A DNA stretch of 64,000 nucleotides from Thermoproteaceae archaeon (GCA_015521775.1 WANN01000024.1:1-64000); one strand, 5' to 3'; shown: positions 7,979-17,409, numbered from the stretch's first letter. Notes: generated by a model not told the origin, from the letters alone. Translations and numbers: made by a program.

Positions 7979-8290
7979 ATGGGTGCTGATTTGAAGAGGA
8001 TTAGGAGTTACGTGGAGAGGCATGTAGGCGATAAGGTTCCCGTAATTGTCCATAGGTCTAGTGACGCCGAGTATCCCATCTATGCGCCGGTGGCCGAGTC
8101 TCAGTACATAGCCATAAGGCTGAGGGGCAGGGTCGAGGAGCTCGGCGATACGTTGAGGGAGCTCAGTAAGAGGGAGATCACCTTAATAGTGGTGGCCGTG
8201 GAGCGGCACAGCGCTACGTTTTACGCGCTTATGGAGAGCGTCATGGTGGCCTTCGAGGTGGACTTACGCGAGTTGGGTAGGGCGATATGA
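7979..8290 (+). CDS. Conserved-looking 103-aa protein in operon with Pth2, unknown function
   Basis: ATG 7979 follows CTAATTAG (7951-7958) at leaderless distance; an upstream TTG at 7970 is open but less likely. The protein is alternately helical and beta, with strands [16 protein letters not shown] and [10 protein letters not shown], and no cysteine. Its stop overlaps the Pth2 start (8287), so the two are almost certainly co-translated. I do not recognise a domain. The pairing hints at a role in recycling peptidyl-tRNA or in translation quality control, which is inference only. Confidence 0.7.
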   Translation: MGADLKRIRSYVERHVGDKVPVIVHRSSDAEYPIYAPVAESQYIAIRLRGRVEELGDTLRELSKREITLIVVAVERHSATFYALMESVMVAFEVDLRELGRAI

Positions 8291-8640
8291 AGATGGCAAT
8301 TGTGGTTAGGACGGACGTGGAGATGTCCAAGGGCAAGCTGGCCGCCCAGGCCGCCCATGCGGCCGTCTCATGCGTCATGGAGGCGTTGAGGGATCCCCGT
8401 TGGAGGGGGTGGCTGGACGTGTGGCTGGCCGAGGGCCAGAAGAAGGTCGTGCTTAGGGTTAGGTCCCTCGACGAGTTAAGGGAGGTCGAGGCAAGGGCGC
8501 GTCAACTGGGCCTTCCCACGTCTCTTATAGTCGATGCGGGCCTCACGCAGCTTGAGCCGGGCACCACAACCGCCGTGGGCGTTGGGCCGGCCCCGGACGA
8601 CCTGGTGGACAGGGTGACGGGGCACCTGAAGCTCCTCTAG
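8287..8640 (+). CDS. pth2: Peptidyl-tRNA hydrolase, Pth2 type
   Basis: Cleaves the ester bond of peptidyl-tRNAs released from ribosomes. The 117-residue protein shows the Pth2 signature: [21 protein letters not shown] near the N-terminus, with the Lys, Gln and His positions of the active site, then KVVLRV, and [28 protein letters not shown] near the C-terminus, which carries the catalytic Asp. It overlaps the upstream 103-aa gene by 4 nt, and its 3' end overlaps the convergent ABC permease gene by 4 nt. Confidence 0.95.
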   Translation: MKMAIVVRTDVEMSKGKLAAQAAHAAVSCVMEALRDPRWRGWLDVWLAEGQKKVVLRVRSLDELREVEARARQLGLPTSLIVDAGLTQLEPGTTTAVGVGPAPDDLVDRVTGHLKLL

Positions 8641-9419
8641 GACGAGGCGGCGAGGGGTCCAGCGCCTCTGGCGGCCGCCGCATCGGCACGTCTCCACGTG
8701 TACATGGCCGCTACTATGGCAACGAGGGACACGGCGATGCCGATAGGCATGGCGAGTCCCGGCTCCACCAGCCACCTTCCCGTGGCTGCATATATGGGGG
8801 GCGCTATTGCGTAGTGGGGCGGGGAGTAGGCGAAGGCCATTGCAATGTCCCGGGGCATGAGGGTCGGCGGGATCATCCCTCCTGCCAGCGGCACGACCCA
8901 CATGATTATGTTGGCGCCGAGCCAAGGCGTCCTGCTCCCCACAAACGTGTACGATGCGGCGACGGACACCCCAAGAGAGAAGAGTGTTAGCGTCGCTAGG
9001 GACCCCACGAAGAGCAGAGGCTCCGCGGGCGGCGGAGGCGCCCCGAACAGGGCCGTGTACACAGCGTATAACAACGACACATCTATTACGGACCAAAGGA
9101 GGCCAGTCGCTAACACGTGGCCGCATATGGCCCAGAAGGGGTTTCCCTTGGCTGCCCTCACGTATTCTAGTACGCCGGCAGCCGCCATGGCCCTGACCTC
9201 CGAGGCGGCCCACGCGAAGTCCGAGAACACCGTGAAGGAGACGAATCCCCAGAAAATGTACACTGCGTACCTCTCCGCTGCCCCGTACCATGAGATGGCC
9301 AGCACCGTGGCGAGGAGCCACATGGCGGTGGAGGCCGAGCCCGCGACGATCCTCTGCCAGGACCTGCCGTAGAAGGCCGCGACGCGCCACGCCTCCCTCG
9401 CCAAGTCGCCCATCACCAT
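8637..9419 (-). CDS. ABC-2 type transporter permease (exporter A, second permease)
   Basis: 260-residue membrane protein with about six hydrophobic segments (for example [51 protein letters not shown]) and the central Ile/Met-Pro-rich hydrophobic region ([15 protein letters not shown]) of ABC-2 permeases. It overlaps the preceding permease by 7 nt and forms a three-gene unit with the ATPase at 10168-11118. Substrate not predictable; drugs, lipids or small peptides are typical for the family. Confidence 0.8.
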   Translation of the reverse strand: MVMGDLAREAWRVAAFYGRSWQRIVAGSASTAMWLLATVLAISWYGAAERYAVYIFWGFVSFTVFSDFAWAASEVRAMAAAGVLEYVRAAKGNPFWAICGHVLATGLLWSVIDVSLLYAVYTALFGAPPPPAEPLLFVGSLATLTLFSLGVSVAASYTFVGSRTPWLGANIIMWVVPLAGGMIPPTLMPRDIAMAFAYSPPHYAIAPPIYAATGRWLVEPGLAMPIGIAVSLVAIVAAMYTWRRADAAAARGAGPLAASS

Positions 9420-10183
9420 ACGCTGTAGCGGCCGCTCCGCCTTAGGTTAAGTGACATGGCGGTGAAGGCGAGCGTCCCGACGGCCAGGTACGCCCAGTGT
9501 GCGCCGAGGAGCGCAAGGCCGCCTATACGGACCTCAAGCGATAGGGCAAGCCCCCTAACAACCTCGCCCCAGGGCCAGGCCGGGAAGGCCGCGGCGACGT
9601 ACTGCAAGTAGCGGGGGAGGAGATATATGGGGTAGATCAGCCCCCCTATGAGGGCCACTAGGGCGTTTATGGGGTTGGCCACCGACTGCGCGTCCCTGAC
9701 ATACGGCACCAGTGAGGCCGCCACGAGCCCTATCCCGAAGAGTGGGGCCAGGCCGACCACCGATATGGCCAGTGCCGCCAGCATTGCCAGGCCGTACGTG
9801 GGCCCCATGGTCGCGAACAGCGCCAGTGAGGTCGAGGCCGAGATGCCCGCCATGATTGGCGTGGCCACGCCCAGCCAGTAGCCCGCCATGAACCGCGGCA
9901 CGCTCATGGGGGACGCGGCTATGTACTCGTATATGCCTCTGGCCATCAGCTCCCGGAGGTTCCACACGGTGGAGCCGAGAGCCGTCTGGGAAAGCGCGAC
10001 TAGTGCCAGCCCCACGAGTTGGTAAGCCCACTTCTCCGCGTCTGCGCGTCCCCCCGACGCGGCCCAGCCGGCAGTGTAGAGCACGGCCGAGAAGAAGAGG
10101 GGGGTAGCCGAGAGGAAGACGAGGAGCAGCACGCTCCTCCTCATGTTGGCCAGAGCGATGTTAAACCCTATGACGATGCCCAT
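9413..10183 (-). CDS. ABC-2 type transporter permease (exporter A, first permease)
   Basis: 256-residue integral membrane protein with six hydrophobic segments, beginning with VLLLVFLSATPLFFSAVLY and including the ABC-2 style pattern ALVALIGGLIYPIYLLPRYL ahead of the last segments. The start overlaps the ATPase gene by 16 nt and the end overlaps the second permease by 7 nt, so the heterodimeric exporter is translated from one mRNA. Confidence 0.82.
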   Translation of the reverse strand: MGIVIGFNIALANMRRSVLLLVFLSATPLFFSAVLYTAGWAASGGRADAEKWAYQLVGLALVALSQTALGSTVWNLRELMARGIYEYIAASPMSVPRFMAGYWLGVATPIMAGISASTSLALFATMGPTYGLAMLAALAISVVGLAPLFGIGLVAASLVPYVRDAQSVANPINALVALIGGLIYPIYLLPRYLQYVAAAFPAWPWGEVVRGLALSLEVRIGGLALLGAHWAYLAVGTLAFTAMSLNLRRSGRYSVW

Positions 10184-11118
10184 ACCGCCCTGCTGAGCGC
10201 CTCTTCGAGGCCGGGCTCGTACACGGACAGCTCGATGAGGGCGCAGCCGTGCTCGGCGGCCCTCTGGGCTATCTCGGCCAGGGCGTGGAGGGGCCTGGCT
10301 GCCTCCACGTCCACCAACACCTCGTCACCGTTCCTCTCCCCAAAGGGAAATTCGCCGGGGCAGCGCAGTACGCCTCTTACCCTTGGCCTGAGCCCGAACC
10401 TCTCCTTGACCGATTGTGGGGTCCCTATGGCTGCCATGCGGCCGCCCGACAGAACGGCCACCTTGTCGGACAACTCCTCGACCTCCCAGAGGTTGTGACT
10501 AGTGAACACTATTGTGCGTCCCTCCCCCTTGAGGTCCCTGATGAGTCCCCGGACCTTCCTGGCCCCCAGGGGGTCTATCCCGGCCGTGGGCTCGTCCAAT
10601 ATGAGTACCGGGGGATCGTGGATGAGGGCCTTGGCTATGCCGAGCCTCGCCTTCATCCCAGTGCTGTACTCCTCGTAGGGCCTGTGGGCCGCGTCGGACA
10701 GGCCCACCACCTCGAGAAGCTCGCGCGCCCTCCTACGCGCGTCCCTCCGGGACAGGCCGTACATCATGCCGTAGTAAATGAGGTTCTCGAGGCCCGTGAG
10801 CCTGCCGAAGAACCCTTTATCAGGATATAACATAAGGCCTACGGACCTCCTCACCTTGTTGGCCTCTCCCACCACGTGGTGCCCCACCACCCATGCGTCC
10901 CCCTCGTCCGGTAGGAGGAGCGTGGCCAATATGCGCACCGTGGTCGTCTTGCCAGCCCCATTCGGACCGATTATCGAGATAAGTTCGCCTCTCCCCACGT
11001 TGAATGAGACGCCGTCGAGGGCCCTCACTAGGCGCGGCTCCCTGCGTAGGAGCCCCCTACGCTCGACGGTCCTAAACGCCTTCTTCAGCCCAACAGCGAC
11101 CACCACGTCGCCGCGCAT
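10168..11118 (-). CDS. ABC transporter ATP-binding protein (exporter A)
   Basis: ATPase of 316 residues energising the two permeases downstream. Seen: Walker A IGPNGAGKTTT, the signature YSTGMKARLGIAKAL, Walker B VLILDEPTAGIDP, and switch His in VFTSHNLWEVEE, followed by a C-terminal extension of about 80 residues typical of ABC-2 ATPases. ATG 11118 was preferred over an open upstream ATG because TTAAATT lies about 25 nt before it. The promoter region is shared, divergently, with the flavin reductase gene. Confidence 0.92.
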   Translation of the reverse strand: MRGDVVVAVGLKKAFRTVERRGLLRREPRLVRALDGVSFNVGRGELISIIGPNGAGKTTTVRILATLLLPDEGDAWVVGHHVVGEANKVRRSVGLMLYPDKGFFGRLTGLENLIYYGMMYGLSRRDARRRARELLEVVGLSDAAHRPYEEYSTGMKARLGIAKALIHDPPVLILDEPTAGIDPLGARKVRGLIRDLKGEGRTIVFTSHNLWEVEELSDKVAVLSGGRMAAIGTPQSVKERFGLRPRVRGVLRCPGEFPFGERNGDEVLVDVEAARPLHALAEIAQRAAEHGCALIELSVYEPGLEEALSRAVWASS

Positions 11119-11184
11119 GTCACAGGGCCCGAGGCGCAATTTAACGCTTCCGCATCAGTTATATTTCTCTGCGTCATGGGGGGC

Positions 11185-11757
11185 ATGCTGGTCGAGTATA
11201 GGGGGACCTTCTACAGGCTCCTACACCCCAGGCCCACGGTTATAGTCGTGTCCAAGTGCCCGGGCGGCAAGACCAACATGATGCCCGCCAGCTGGAACAC
11301 GCCTGTGTCGGAGGAGCCCCCAACCATAGCCGTCGCCGTCGACAAGTCCACGTACACGTGGACCTGCCTGGAACACCTCCCAGAGGCCACCATAAACGTC
11401 CCCTCCATAGACGACGTGGACCTGATCTACAGGCTTGGATCTATGTCTGGGAGGGACGTGGACAAGACAACCGAGCTCGGCGTTGAGCTGGCGCCCAGCG
11501 AAAGGGTGTCTGTGCCCCACATGGCGAGGGCCATAGCGGTCTACGAGGTCAGGGTGCACAGCAAGGTGGACGTAGGCGAGGTCACCCTCTACGTCTTCGA
11601 GGTGCTAAGGACGCTGGCCAGGAACGGCCTGGCCGATGAGTGGGGCATCGACCTGTCCAAGGCAAACATACCGCTACATGGGGCGGGCAGGGTCTTCCAC
11701 AGGGTGGACCCAAGGAAGGTGTACGCACAGAAGCGGCAACGTTACGCCACGGGATAG
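11185..11757 (+). CDS. Flavin reductase-like (FMN-binding split-barrel) protein
   Basis: 190 residues from ATG 11185 (TTATATT at 11159-11165 lies about 25 nt upstream; ATG 11176 is an alternative). The N-terminal pattern, with HPRPTVIVVS followed by NMMPASWNTPVSEEPP and IAVAVDKSTYT, is that of the flavin reductase/DIM6-NTAB family, which binds FMN or FAD in a split barrel. The partner oxygenase or electron acceptor is unknown. It stands alone, divergent from the ABC exporter. Confidence 0.78.
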   Translation: MLVEYRGTFYRLLHPRPTVIVVSKCPGGKTNMMPASWNTPVSEEPPTIAVAVDKSTYTWTCLEHLPEATINVPSIDDVDLIYRLGSMSGRDVDKTTELGVELAPSERVSVPHMARAIAVYEVRVHSKVDVGEVTLYVFEVLRTLARNGLADEWGIDLSKANIPLHGAGRVFHRVDPRKVYAQKRQRYATG

Positions 11758-11820
11758 CGCCGGCTCAAATGTACATGGGTTCCCTTTATAATAGGCCTCG
11801 CGATGCATGCCCTGTCCCCC

Positions 11821-11937
11821 ATGGTTACCGGTAAACGGCACGTTGGGCCAAAGCTGCTGAGGGGCGTCTCCCGTTACGCTTGCCGTACGCGCCTTTCCGC
11901 GTTAGGCCCGGCGTTCAGTGGCCTAGACTGTCGATGA
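11821..11937 (+). CDS. Possible 38-codon small ORF behind a TATA box
   Basis: CTTTATAATAGG (about 11784-11795) predicts transcription starting near 11816, five nucleotides before ATG 11821. The frame gives a basic 38-residue peptide and ends inside the 3' end of the convergent MBL gene. No family is recognised. The transcript could equally be a non-coding RNA. Confidence 0.25.
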   Translation: MVTGKRHVGPKLLRGVSRYACRTRLSALGPAFSGLDCR

Positions 11938-13003
11938 GGGGCTTCCTGCCGTGTAGCTCGGCCACTGTTAGCACGGCCACGTCGCTTCTGCGCGCCTCCT
12001 GCAACGCGGGTTCCACGTGCCTCCTCCATCTCTTTTCGCGTAGGATGTGATGGTCGTAGATGATCAGTTTGGGCCGTGCGGCGATTATCGTAGCGAGGTT
12101 CGTAACGGCCCGGGACAAGTTGATCCTGTTAAGCATGTATGGGTAGAGGTACGTGGGAGGGCCGTCCACTATGGCCACGTCTGGGCGAAGCCGCGCTATT
12201 TCCTCGGCGTAGTCCTCCACTATGGGACCCATGAGGTCGCTCGTGTAGTACACCCGGAAGCCGCCCCGCTCTATGAGGAGGGGCACCACCCAGCCCGTCC
12301 TCTCATATTCTGCGCCATGGAAATACGGCTCAAAGACGCGGATAGTGGCGTCGCCGAACTCGAAGGTCCTACCATCGCCGAAGGTCAGCCTAGTCCCACC
12401 TCCTAGCCTCACCTCCCTCACCCATCGATCCCTGGACCAGAGCCCCGCCAGTTTCCTGAACCATTCCCTGCCCCGCCTCAGGAGCTCCGCCCTCCTATTA
12501 TTGTAGTCGCCGAAGTCCCTGGAAAGCGCCGTAGCGAGCTTCTCCGCGGGGTCCTCGAAGTCCGCCGCCTCTGGCTCCCCATACAGCTCTTCTTCCACGC
12601 CTAGACGCCGCGCCAGCTCCTCCACGAACAGCCTCGCCCTTTCCCACTGGCTCTCGTTGATGTACTGATTGGGGTTCTTCGCAATAATGCTTGTGCCGGC
12701 ATACGCCGCCGGGTCAATGCCGTGGCTGTGCATGGCCAGGAAATGATCGTAGTGGTAATGCGTGATGAAAACGGCCCTTGCCCCACGCAGCTCCCTCAGG
12801 ATGAGCCCCATCACGTGGTCCCTAATCCTGTACTTCTCTTCCAAAGGAAGAGGGTAACCCGGCTGCATCTCGGCCACGCCGGGATCTACGACTGCCCGCC
12901 CCACAGACGTCTCAACAACTAGGCACATGGTTTTCGCGCCAAGACTGTCCGCCCACAGCATGCGTATCCCTCGCTCCATCAGGGCCTCGAGCAACTCAGC
13001 CAC
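11915..13003 (-). CDS. Metallo-beta-lactamase fold hydrolase, UPF0282-like
   Basis: MBL-fold metallohydrolase of about 362 residues. Seen: WADSLGAKTMCLVVET at the N-terminus, VVDPGVAEMQPGYPLP, the metal site FITHYHYDHF, a further metal ligand region VYYTSDLMGP, and LIIYDHHILREKRW near the C-terminus. This pattern resembles the archaeal UPF0282 group, of unknown substrate. GTG 13003 lies 26 nt from the AATATTAA box (13025-13032); the internal ATG beginning MLWADSLG is an alternative start closer to usual family N-termini. Confidence 0.78.
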   Translation of the reverse strand: MAELLEALMERGIRMLWADSLGAKTMCLVVETSVGRAVVDPGVAEMQPGYPLPLEEKYRIRDHVMGLILRELRGARAVFITHYHYDHFLAMHSHGIDPAAYAGTSIIAKNPNQYINESQWERARLFVEELARRLGVEEELYGEPEAADFEDPAEKLATALSRDFGDYNNRRAELLRRGREWFRKLAGLWSRDRWVREVRLGGGTRLTFGDGRTFEFGDATIRVFEPYFHGAEYERTGWVVPLLIERGGFRVYYTSDLMGPIVEDYAEEIARLRPDVAIVDGPPTYLYPYMLNRINLSRAVTNLATIIAARPKLIIYDHHILREKRWRRHVEPALQEARRSDVAVLTVAELHGRKPLIDSLGH

Positions 13004-13144
13004 CGGAACAACGCTTAGGAAAACAATATTAACGTTAGCGCCACATGCTCCCCCGCGCTGGTCCACATCCACCAGCAACGTAGAATTGCTGCGGGCCGCG
13101 TGGCACGGTTCAGAAGGTTTTTATCCGTGTGTAGCGGGGTTGGT

Positions 13145-14581
13145 GTGGGGATTAAGGAGGAGGTGCTGCGGCTGCTCAGGGAGGACGAGGAGTTCCGTTA
13201 CGCGGTACTGGGGCTGCTCGGCCTCGCTGAGTTGAGGTCGTCCGTGGAGGCCTTGGCGAGGTCGGCGGCGGAGCTGGCCAAGGCGGTGGCTGGGCTGAGG
13301 GAGCTGGCCAGCCGGCACGAGGAGAGGCTGGCGGGGCTCGAGGAGGGGCAGAACAGGCTGTGGGAGGAGATCCACAGGATATGGGTAGAGATGCGCGGGA
13401 TGAAGGAGGAGGCGCAGAGGCTGTGGACAGCCGTTGAGGAGGGCAACAGAGAGCTGAAGAGGCACTCGGAGGCGTTGGAGGAACACTCGAGGGCGATTAG
13501 AGGTTTACAGGAAGTCATCGCGGAGCATACCAGAACCATAGGGTTGCTTCAGGGGGCTGTGGACAGACATACAAGGGTACTCGAGGAACATTCCAATGCG
13601 GTTAGGAGCTTGCAGGGGGCTGTTGTGCAGCATACTGCAGCCATTAGGTCGCTACAGGAGACCGTGAATAGACACTCAGAGGCGATTAGGGGGCTACAGG
13701 AGACAATTGATAAACATTCAAGGGTACTCGAGGAGCATTCCAGGGCGATTGGGTCTCTTCATGAGGTAGTTGGAAGGCATTCTGAGGCGATTAGATCATT
13801 GCAGGAGGCCGTGGACAGGCATTCCAAGGTGCTGGAAGAACACTCAAAGGCCATAGGATCGCTGCAAGACGCTGTGGACAGACACTCGAGGGTCCTTGAA
13901 GAGCACTCAAAGGCCATAAAGTCGCTGCAGGAGGCCGTGGACAGGCATTCCAAGGTGCTGGAAGAACACTCAAAGGCCATAAGGGCATTGCAGGAAACGG
14001 TTGATAGGCACTCAGAGGCCATCAAGGGCCTCCAGGAGGCTGTGGCAAGTCATTCCAAGGCCATTAAGAGCCTGCAGGAAGCCGTAGATAGACACTCCAA
14101 AGTACTGGAAGAACATTCCAACGCTATAAGATCACTGCAGGAGGCCTTAGACAGACATTCAAGAGTGTTGGAGGAGCACTCTAGGGCGATTGGGGGACTG
14201 CAGATCAAGGTAGATGCACTGGGAGCTAGATGGGGCATCCTGGCCGAGGGAGCTTTTCGGGAGGGGATGAGGGGGGTGGTGGAGGAGTTGTTGGGCGTTT
14301 CCAGGGTCGGGAAGTGGAGGTTTTTCGATGGGGACGGCTTTGTCTACGGCCATCCAAGCATGGTGGACATTGACCTGGTGGTCAGGGACGGCGAGCACGT
14401 CCTCGTTGAGGTCAAGGCCAGCGTGTCGAGGGGCGACGTGCTCGAGCTCCACAGGATAGGCCAACTGTACGAGAAGGCGACCGGCGTAAGGCCCAGGCTG
14501 GCCATAATATCGCCGTACGCCGACGAGAGGGCCAGGGAAACCGCCTCCCAGCTTGGCGTGGAACTATACACGGCGCCCTGA
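13145..14581 (+). CDS. DUF3782-type PD-(D/E)XK nuclease with extended coiled coil (paralogue 2)
   Basis: 478 residues. It shares LREDEEFRYAVLGLLGL at the N-terminus with paralogue 1 and a matching C-terminal nuclease domain (MVDIDLVVRDGEHVLVEVK, then ELHRIGQLYEK). The middle is a coiled coil of about 250 residues made of 21-residue units such as AVDRHSKVLEEHSKAIKSLQE, mixed with 14-residue units. A 55-bp DNA segment at 13801-13855 is repeated identically at 13927-13981, pointing to recent internal duplication. GTG 13145 was chosen from TTTTTAT (13118-13124) and from the alignment with paralogue 1. Function unknown; a rod-like spacer carrying a nuclease is inferred. Confidence 0.82.
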   Translation: MGIKEEVLRLLREDEEFRYAVLGLLGLAELRSSVEALARSAAELAKAVAGLRELASRHEERLAGLEEGQNRLWEEIHRIWVEMRGMKEEAQRLWTAVEEGNRELKRHSEALEEHSRAIRGLQEVIAEHTRTIGLLQGAVDRHTRVLEEHSNAVRSLQGAVVQHTAAIRSLQETVNRHSEAIRGLQETIDKHSRVLEEHSRAIGSLHEVVGRHSEAIRSLQEAVDRHSKVLEEHSKAIGSLQDAVDRHSRVLEEHSKAIKSLQEAVDRHSKVLEEHSKAIRALQETVDRHSEAIKGLQEAVASHSKAIKSLQEAVDRHSKVLEEHSNAIRSLQEALDRHSRVLEEHSRAIGGLQIKVDALGARWGILAEGAFREGMRGVVEELLGVSRVGKWRFFDGDGFVYGHPSMVDIDLVVRDGEHVLVEVKASVSRGDVLELHRIGQLYEKATGVRPRLAIISPYADERARETASQLGVELYTAP

Positions 14582-14778
14582 GCCCGCCTATGGAGGGGCC
14601 CACCTACACGTGCATATGGGAAACGTCCGTTGAACCTACATAAGACGCGGCCGACTAGCCCACAGCGTGGGGCCCCTGATTCACAGATCTGAATATAGGG
14701 TGTCCAGGGGTCTGGAATCTATTACGGATACCCACAGAGGGGCAGAGAGCCGTTATAAAGTGGGGTGTGGGCAATGTC

Positions 14779-15189
14779 GTGAGGGAGGAGGGTATGGTCT
14801 GGCTTAGGGAGGCTCTACATGAATGTAAAGTTGCCAAGATGCTCCTCGAGGGGGGACTCTACAATTTTGCCGCGTTCCACTCGCACCAGGCCGTGGAAAA
14901 GGCGTTGAAGTCCCTTTTCTATTTAGTTCTGAGGAGGGAGCCGCCCAAGCGTCACAACCTGTTGGAACTTTACAGGGAATTGCGGGCCGCCGGCGTCGAG
15001 TTTTCCCCGGACCTCGTCGAGGGGCTCGCAGTCCTGACCAAGTACTACGCCACGTCGAGGTACCCCGACGCCGCCGGCGGTCCCCCCTCAGAACTGTTCA
15101 CGCGGCGGGAGGCCTCCTACGCGGTGGAGGTGGCATCGGAGATCGCCAGGCTTGCCTCTCTCGCCTATGGCGGAGGAGAGGGCTGTTAG
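14779..15189 (+). CDS. HEPN domain protein (toxin candidate of a HEPN/MNT pair)
   Basis: 136 residues from GTG 14779, about 25 nt after TTATAAAG (about 14754-14760). Typical HEPN helices: WLREALHECKVAKMLL, YNFAAFHSHQAVEKALKSL, then RREPPKRHNLLELY. That last segment carries the R-X4-6-H pattern of HEPN ribonucleases and toxins, followed by a Tyr/Arg-containing ATSRYPDA helix. It overlaps the following nucleotidyltransferase gene by 23 nt. In this widespread pair the MNT partner neutralises HEPN, usually by nucleotidylation; the target here is unknown. Confidence 0.88.
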   Translation: MREEGMVWLREALHECKVAKMLLEGGLYNFAAFHSHQAVEKALKSLFYLVLRREPPKRHNLLELYRELRAAGVEFSPDLVEGLAVLTKYYATSRYPDAAGGPPSELFTRREASYAVEVASEIARLASLAYGGGEGC

Positions 15190-15490
15190 GGCGGTGAGGC
15201 GGCTGGTGGAGGAGCTGGAGCGGATGGGGATAACGGTCGAGGCGGCCTACCTCTTCGGGTCCTGGGCCCGGGACGACTGGCTCGTGGACAGCGATGTGGA
15301 CGTGGTCGTGGTCTCGCCCAGCTTCCGCGGGGTGCCGTGGCTGAGGAGGCTGGAACTCGTGGCTAGGGTGGAGGCCAGGCTGGACCTGCCGGTTTCGTTG
15401 GACGTCCTACCCTACACGCCCGAGGAGGTGGAGGAGGTCAAGTCCGCCGTCTTACGCGACGCCAAGAAGTACTGGAAGAGAGTCGTCTAG
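15167..15490 (+). CDS. Minimal nucleotidyltransferase (MNT), antitoxin candidate
   Basis: 107 residues from ATG 15167, inside the end of the HEPN gene. Contains the polymerase-beta fold signature LFGSWARDDWLVDSDVDVVV (Gly-Ser followed by Asp-X-Asp), then a third acidic position in VSLDVLPY. Members of this family pair with HEPN toxins, either binding or AMPylating them. All metal-binding acidic positions seem present, so enzymatic activity is plausible. Confidence 0.88.
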   Translation: MAEERAVRAVRRLVEELERMGITVEAAYLFGSWARDDWLVDSDVDVVVVSPSFRGVPWLRRLELVARVEARLDLPVSLDVLPYTPEEVEEVKSAVLRDAKKYWKRVV

Positions 15491-15815
15491 CGTCGTGTCG
15501 CCGGCCCCAAATCCACGCCCACAAGTCGTTCTTTCCATGCCCCTCAAGCGATCCCCCGGGCGTCCCGGTAGGGAACAAGTACGGCTATCGCGCTGCTGTC
15601 CCACCGACCCGCCTCGAGCGTAGGGACTCACAGAGTCCTTCTTTCCAGTGGGTGGGCGTTACAGGTTTGTCGTGTCAGTAGTTCAGCGTGTTATATGGCT
15701 CGTGGGAAGGCGGGATGGGCCACTGCAGCTGCCGGACGCTGTGTGGGGCGGGCACAGGGTGTTGGGTGTACACATCGCTACGGCAAGTTTTTATTAGCGT
15801 GGTGCAGCGCTATGT
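15491..15815. other. 325-nt gap upstream of a decayed gene
   Basis: No supported gene. Two similar short motifs (GTTCTTTCCATG near 15528 and CCTTCTTTCCAGTG near 15637) lie about 110 nt apart but do not form an array. The end of the gap carries TTTTTATTA (about 15788-15796), a well-placed promoter for the frame starting at GTG 15816. Confidence 0.5.
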
Positions 15816-17225
15816 GTGGAGCTTCACGTTGAGCTGTGCAAGGTGGGGTTTCCGGTGGAGCTGGCCTACAAGGCGTTTCCGGGGTCCGAGGGAGAGGCGG
15901 AGAGACTTGTGGGGGCGGGCCTAGTGGCCGTTGATGGCGGCTTCGCGTCGCCGTTGGCCTGTAGGGAGGCGGGCGGCTCGGCCTTTCCTCCGGCGCCTTT
16001 GGGCTACGTGGTGGTGCCGTGGCTCAAAAAGGCATTTGGGCCCCCCTCTTGTGGCGGCCGATGAGAGGCTCAGGAGACGCCTCAACCGCTAAAACGCAGT
16101 GTACGTCTCGGACCTGGGTAGGCGCGAGTTCTCCTATGCTGTTTCCATGGGCTATTCCACGTGCACGGTGGAGCAGTGCTATGCGGATGTCCTGACCTTC
16201 GGCGAGCCGGGGCCCTACCTGGTGGACCTGCTGTGGTCCAAGGGCCTACACTACGTCGATGAGATATATGCCCTCTCCGGGCGAGGGGGCCCGCGTTTTG
16301 GCGGCCTCGTGGTATGGGAATCGCTCTTGACCGGCAACTCCGCATCCTGGGGCCGGTTCGACCCATATGCTGGGGACTTCGAGGAATGGCTCGACTGCGT
16401 GGCCAGGTGGGCCACGTGGGCGGCCCTTGACGGTGGGGAAACAACGTACTTCGCAATATAGGCGTCTCCTGGGCCTTGTGCCCCCATCGAAGAAATAGGA
16501 ATGGTGCTGGTGTCATGGGCGCCTTCTGGCCTGTCCCCGGCGGAGGCCCATCAGGTCCGCGCAGACCTGGAAAGGGTCGCGTACATGGACCGCTATGCTA
16601 GGGCCCTTGGGAAGGGAGGGCCCGTGTTGGGCGGCTACGTCATAAACTTCCTGGCCCTAGCGGGAAGAGGGAACCCCCACGTTTCACATTCGGCGTGGAC
16701 GCTGCGACCGAGCGCCCGACGTCCAAGGCCAGTGCCCTGAAGAGCATTGCGGCGGTGAACGGGATACTGGTAGACTGGTAGAAAGGGGACTTGCGACCTC
16801 CATAGAGGTGGGCGACTGCTCCTCGAACACGGCGTGGAGCGCGGCGTCCTTCCCTTCCTATTGCCTTTGGGGCGCCCATTGTGACTAGGTGGTCCGGCGC
16901 ACCGCTCTGGCGCTTCCTGGCGGGGAATAGTGCTGACGTGCCCCACCGGTCACGCAGTCGCACGGTTTCCCCGTCTCGGAGACTGCGCGGCAACTGTCTA
17001 AGAAGCTGAGCGAAAAGCTGGCCAAGCCTCTAGTTGGGGGAATGGCCGCCGTAGGAGCCCACGACATGGCCAATGCCATGATGGACCTGAGGGCCGTCGA
17101 GTATTACTGCTTATACGAGTAGGCCGACTGCGCGGCGGTGTAGCGGGATGTCGGCGAGGCGGCACGTATAGCCGCACATTTCTGGCCAAGCCACCACTAC
17201 ATCCTCGTTTAGGTACACCACACTG
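15816..17225 (+). pseudogene. Decayed gene with intact promoter, at least seven stops and several frameshifts
   Basis: A protein-like reading continues for about 1.4 kb but is interrupted. It starts at GTG 15816, 25 nt after TTTTTATTA. The frame shifts in the C-run at 16041-16046, meets TAA at 16090, continues as a 120-residue block to TAG 16459, resumes in the same frame, and shifts again at the C-run 16674-16678. It then runs through TAG 16779, 16886, 17120, 17141 and 17210. Protein-like stretches include DPYAGDFEEWLDCVARWATW, TSKASALKSIAAVNGILVDW and MAAVGAHDMANAMMDLRAVE. I do not recognise the family. The fragments were probably one multi-domain protein beside the toxin-antitoxin pair. 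Confidence 0.65.
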
Positions 17226-17409
17226 GCCTAAGTCGCCGCTAAGGCGCTCGTCTACCTGAAAAGGGGGTTCGATTGCTGATCGGAGCGCCGCTCATTAAGT
17301 AGCGCAATGGGGACACGTCAGGCACATGCCACACAGAGCCGTAAAAGTGCGGAGCGCCTAAGGCGTAAACGCTTACATGCACGCTTAACCGGCCCGCTAA
17401 TTTGAGGCC

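Noticed and set aside
15528-15650. Possible CRISPR repeats (two similar TTCTTTCCA motifs)
   Set aside because: Only two imperfect copies, differing in length and flanks; no array and no cas genes.
16459-17212. Pyrrolysine-type read-through of TAG codons
   Set aside because: A TAA and several frameshifts also interrupt the frame, and no pyl genes are in the window; simple decay explains it.
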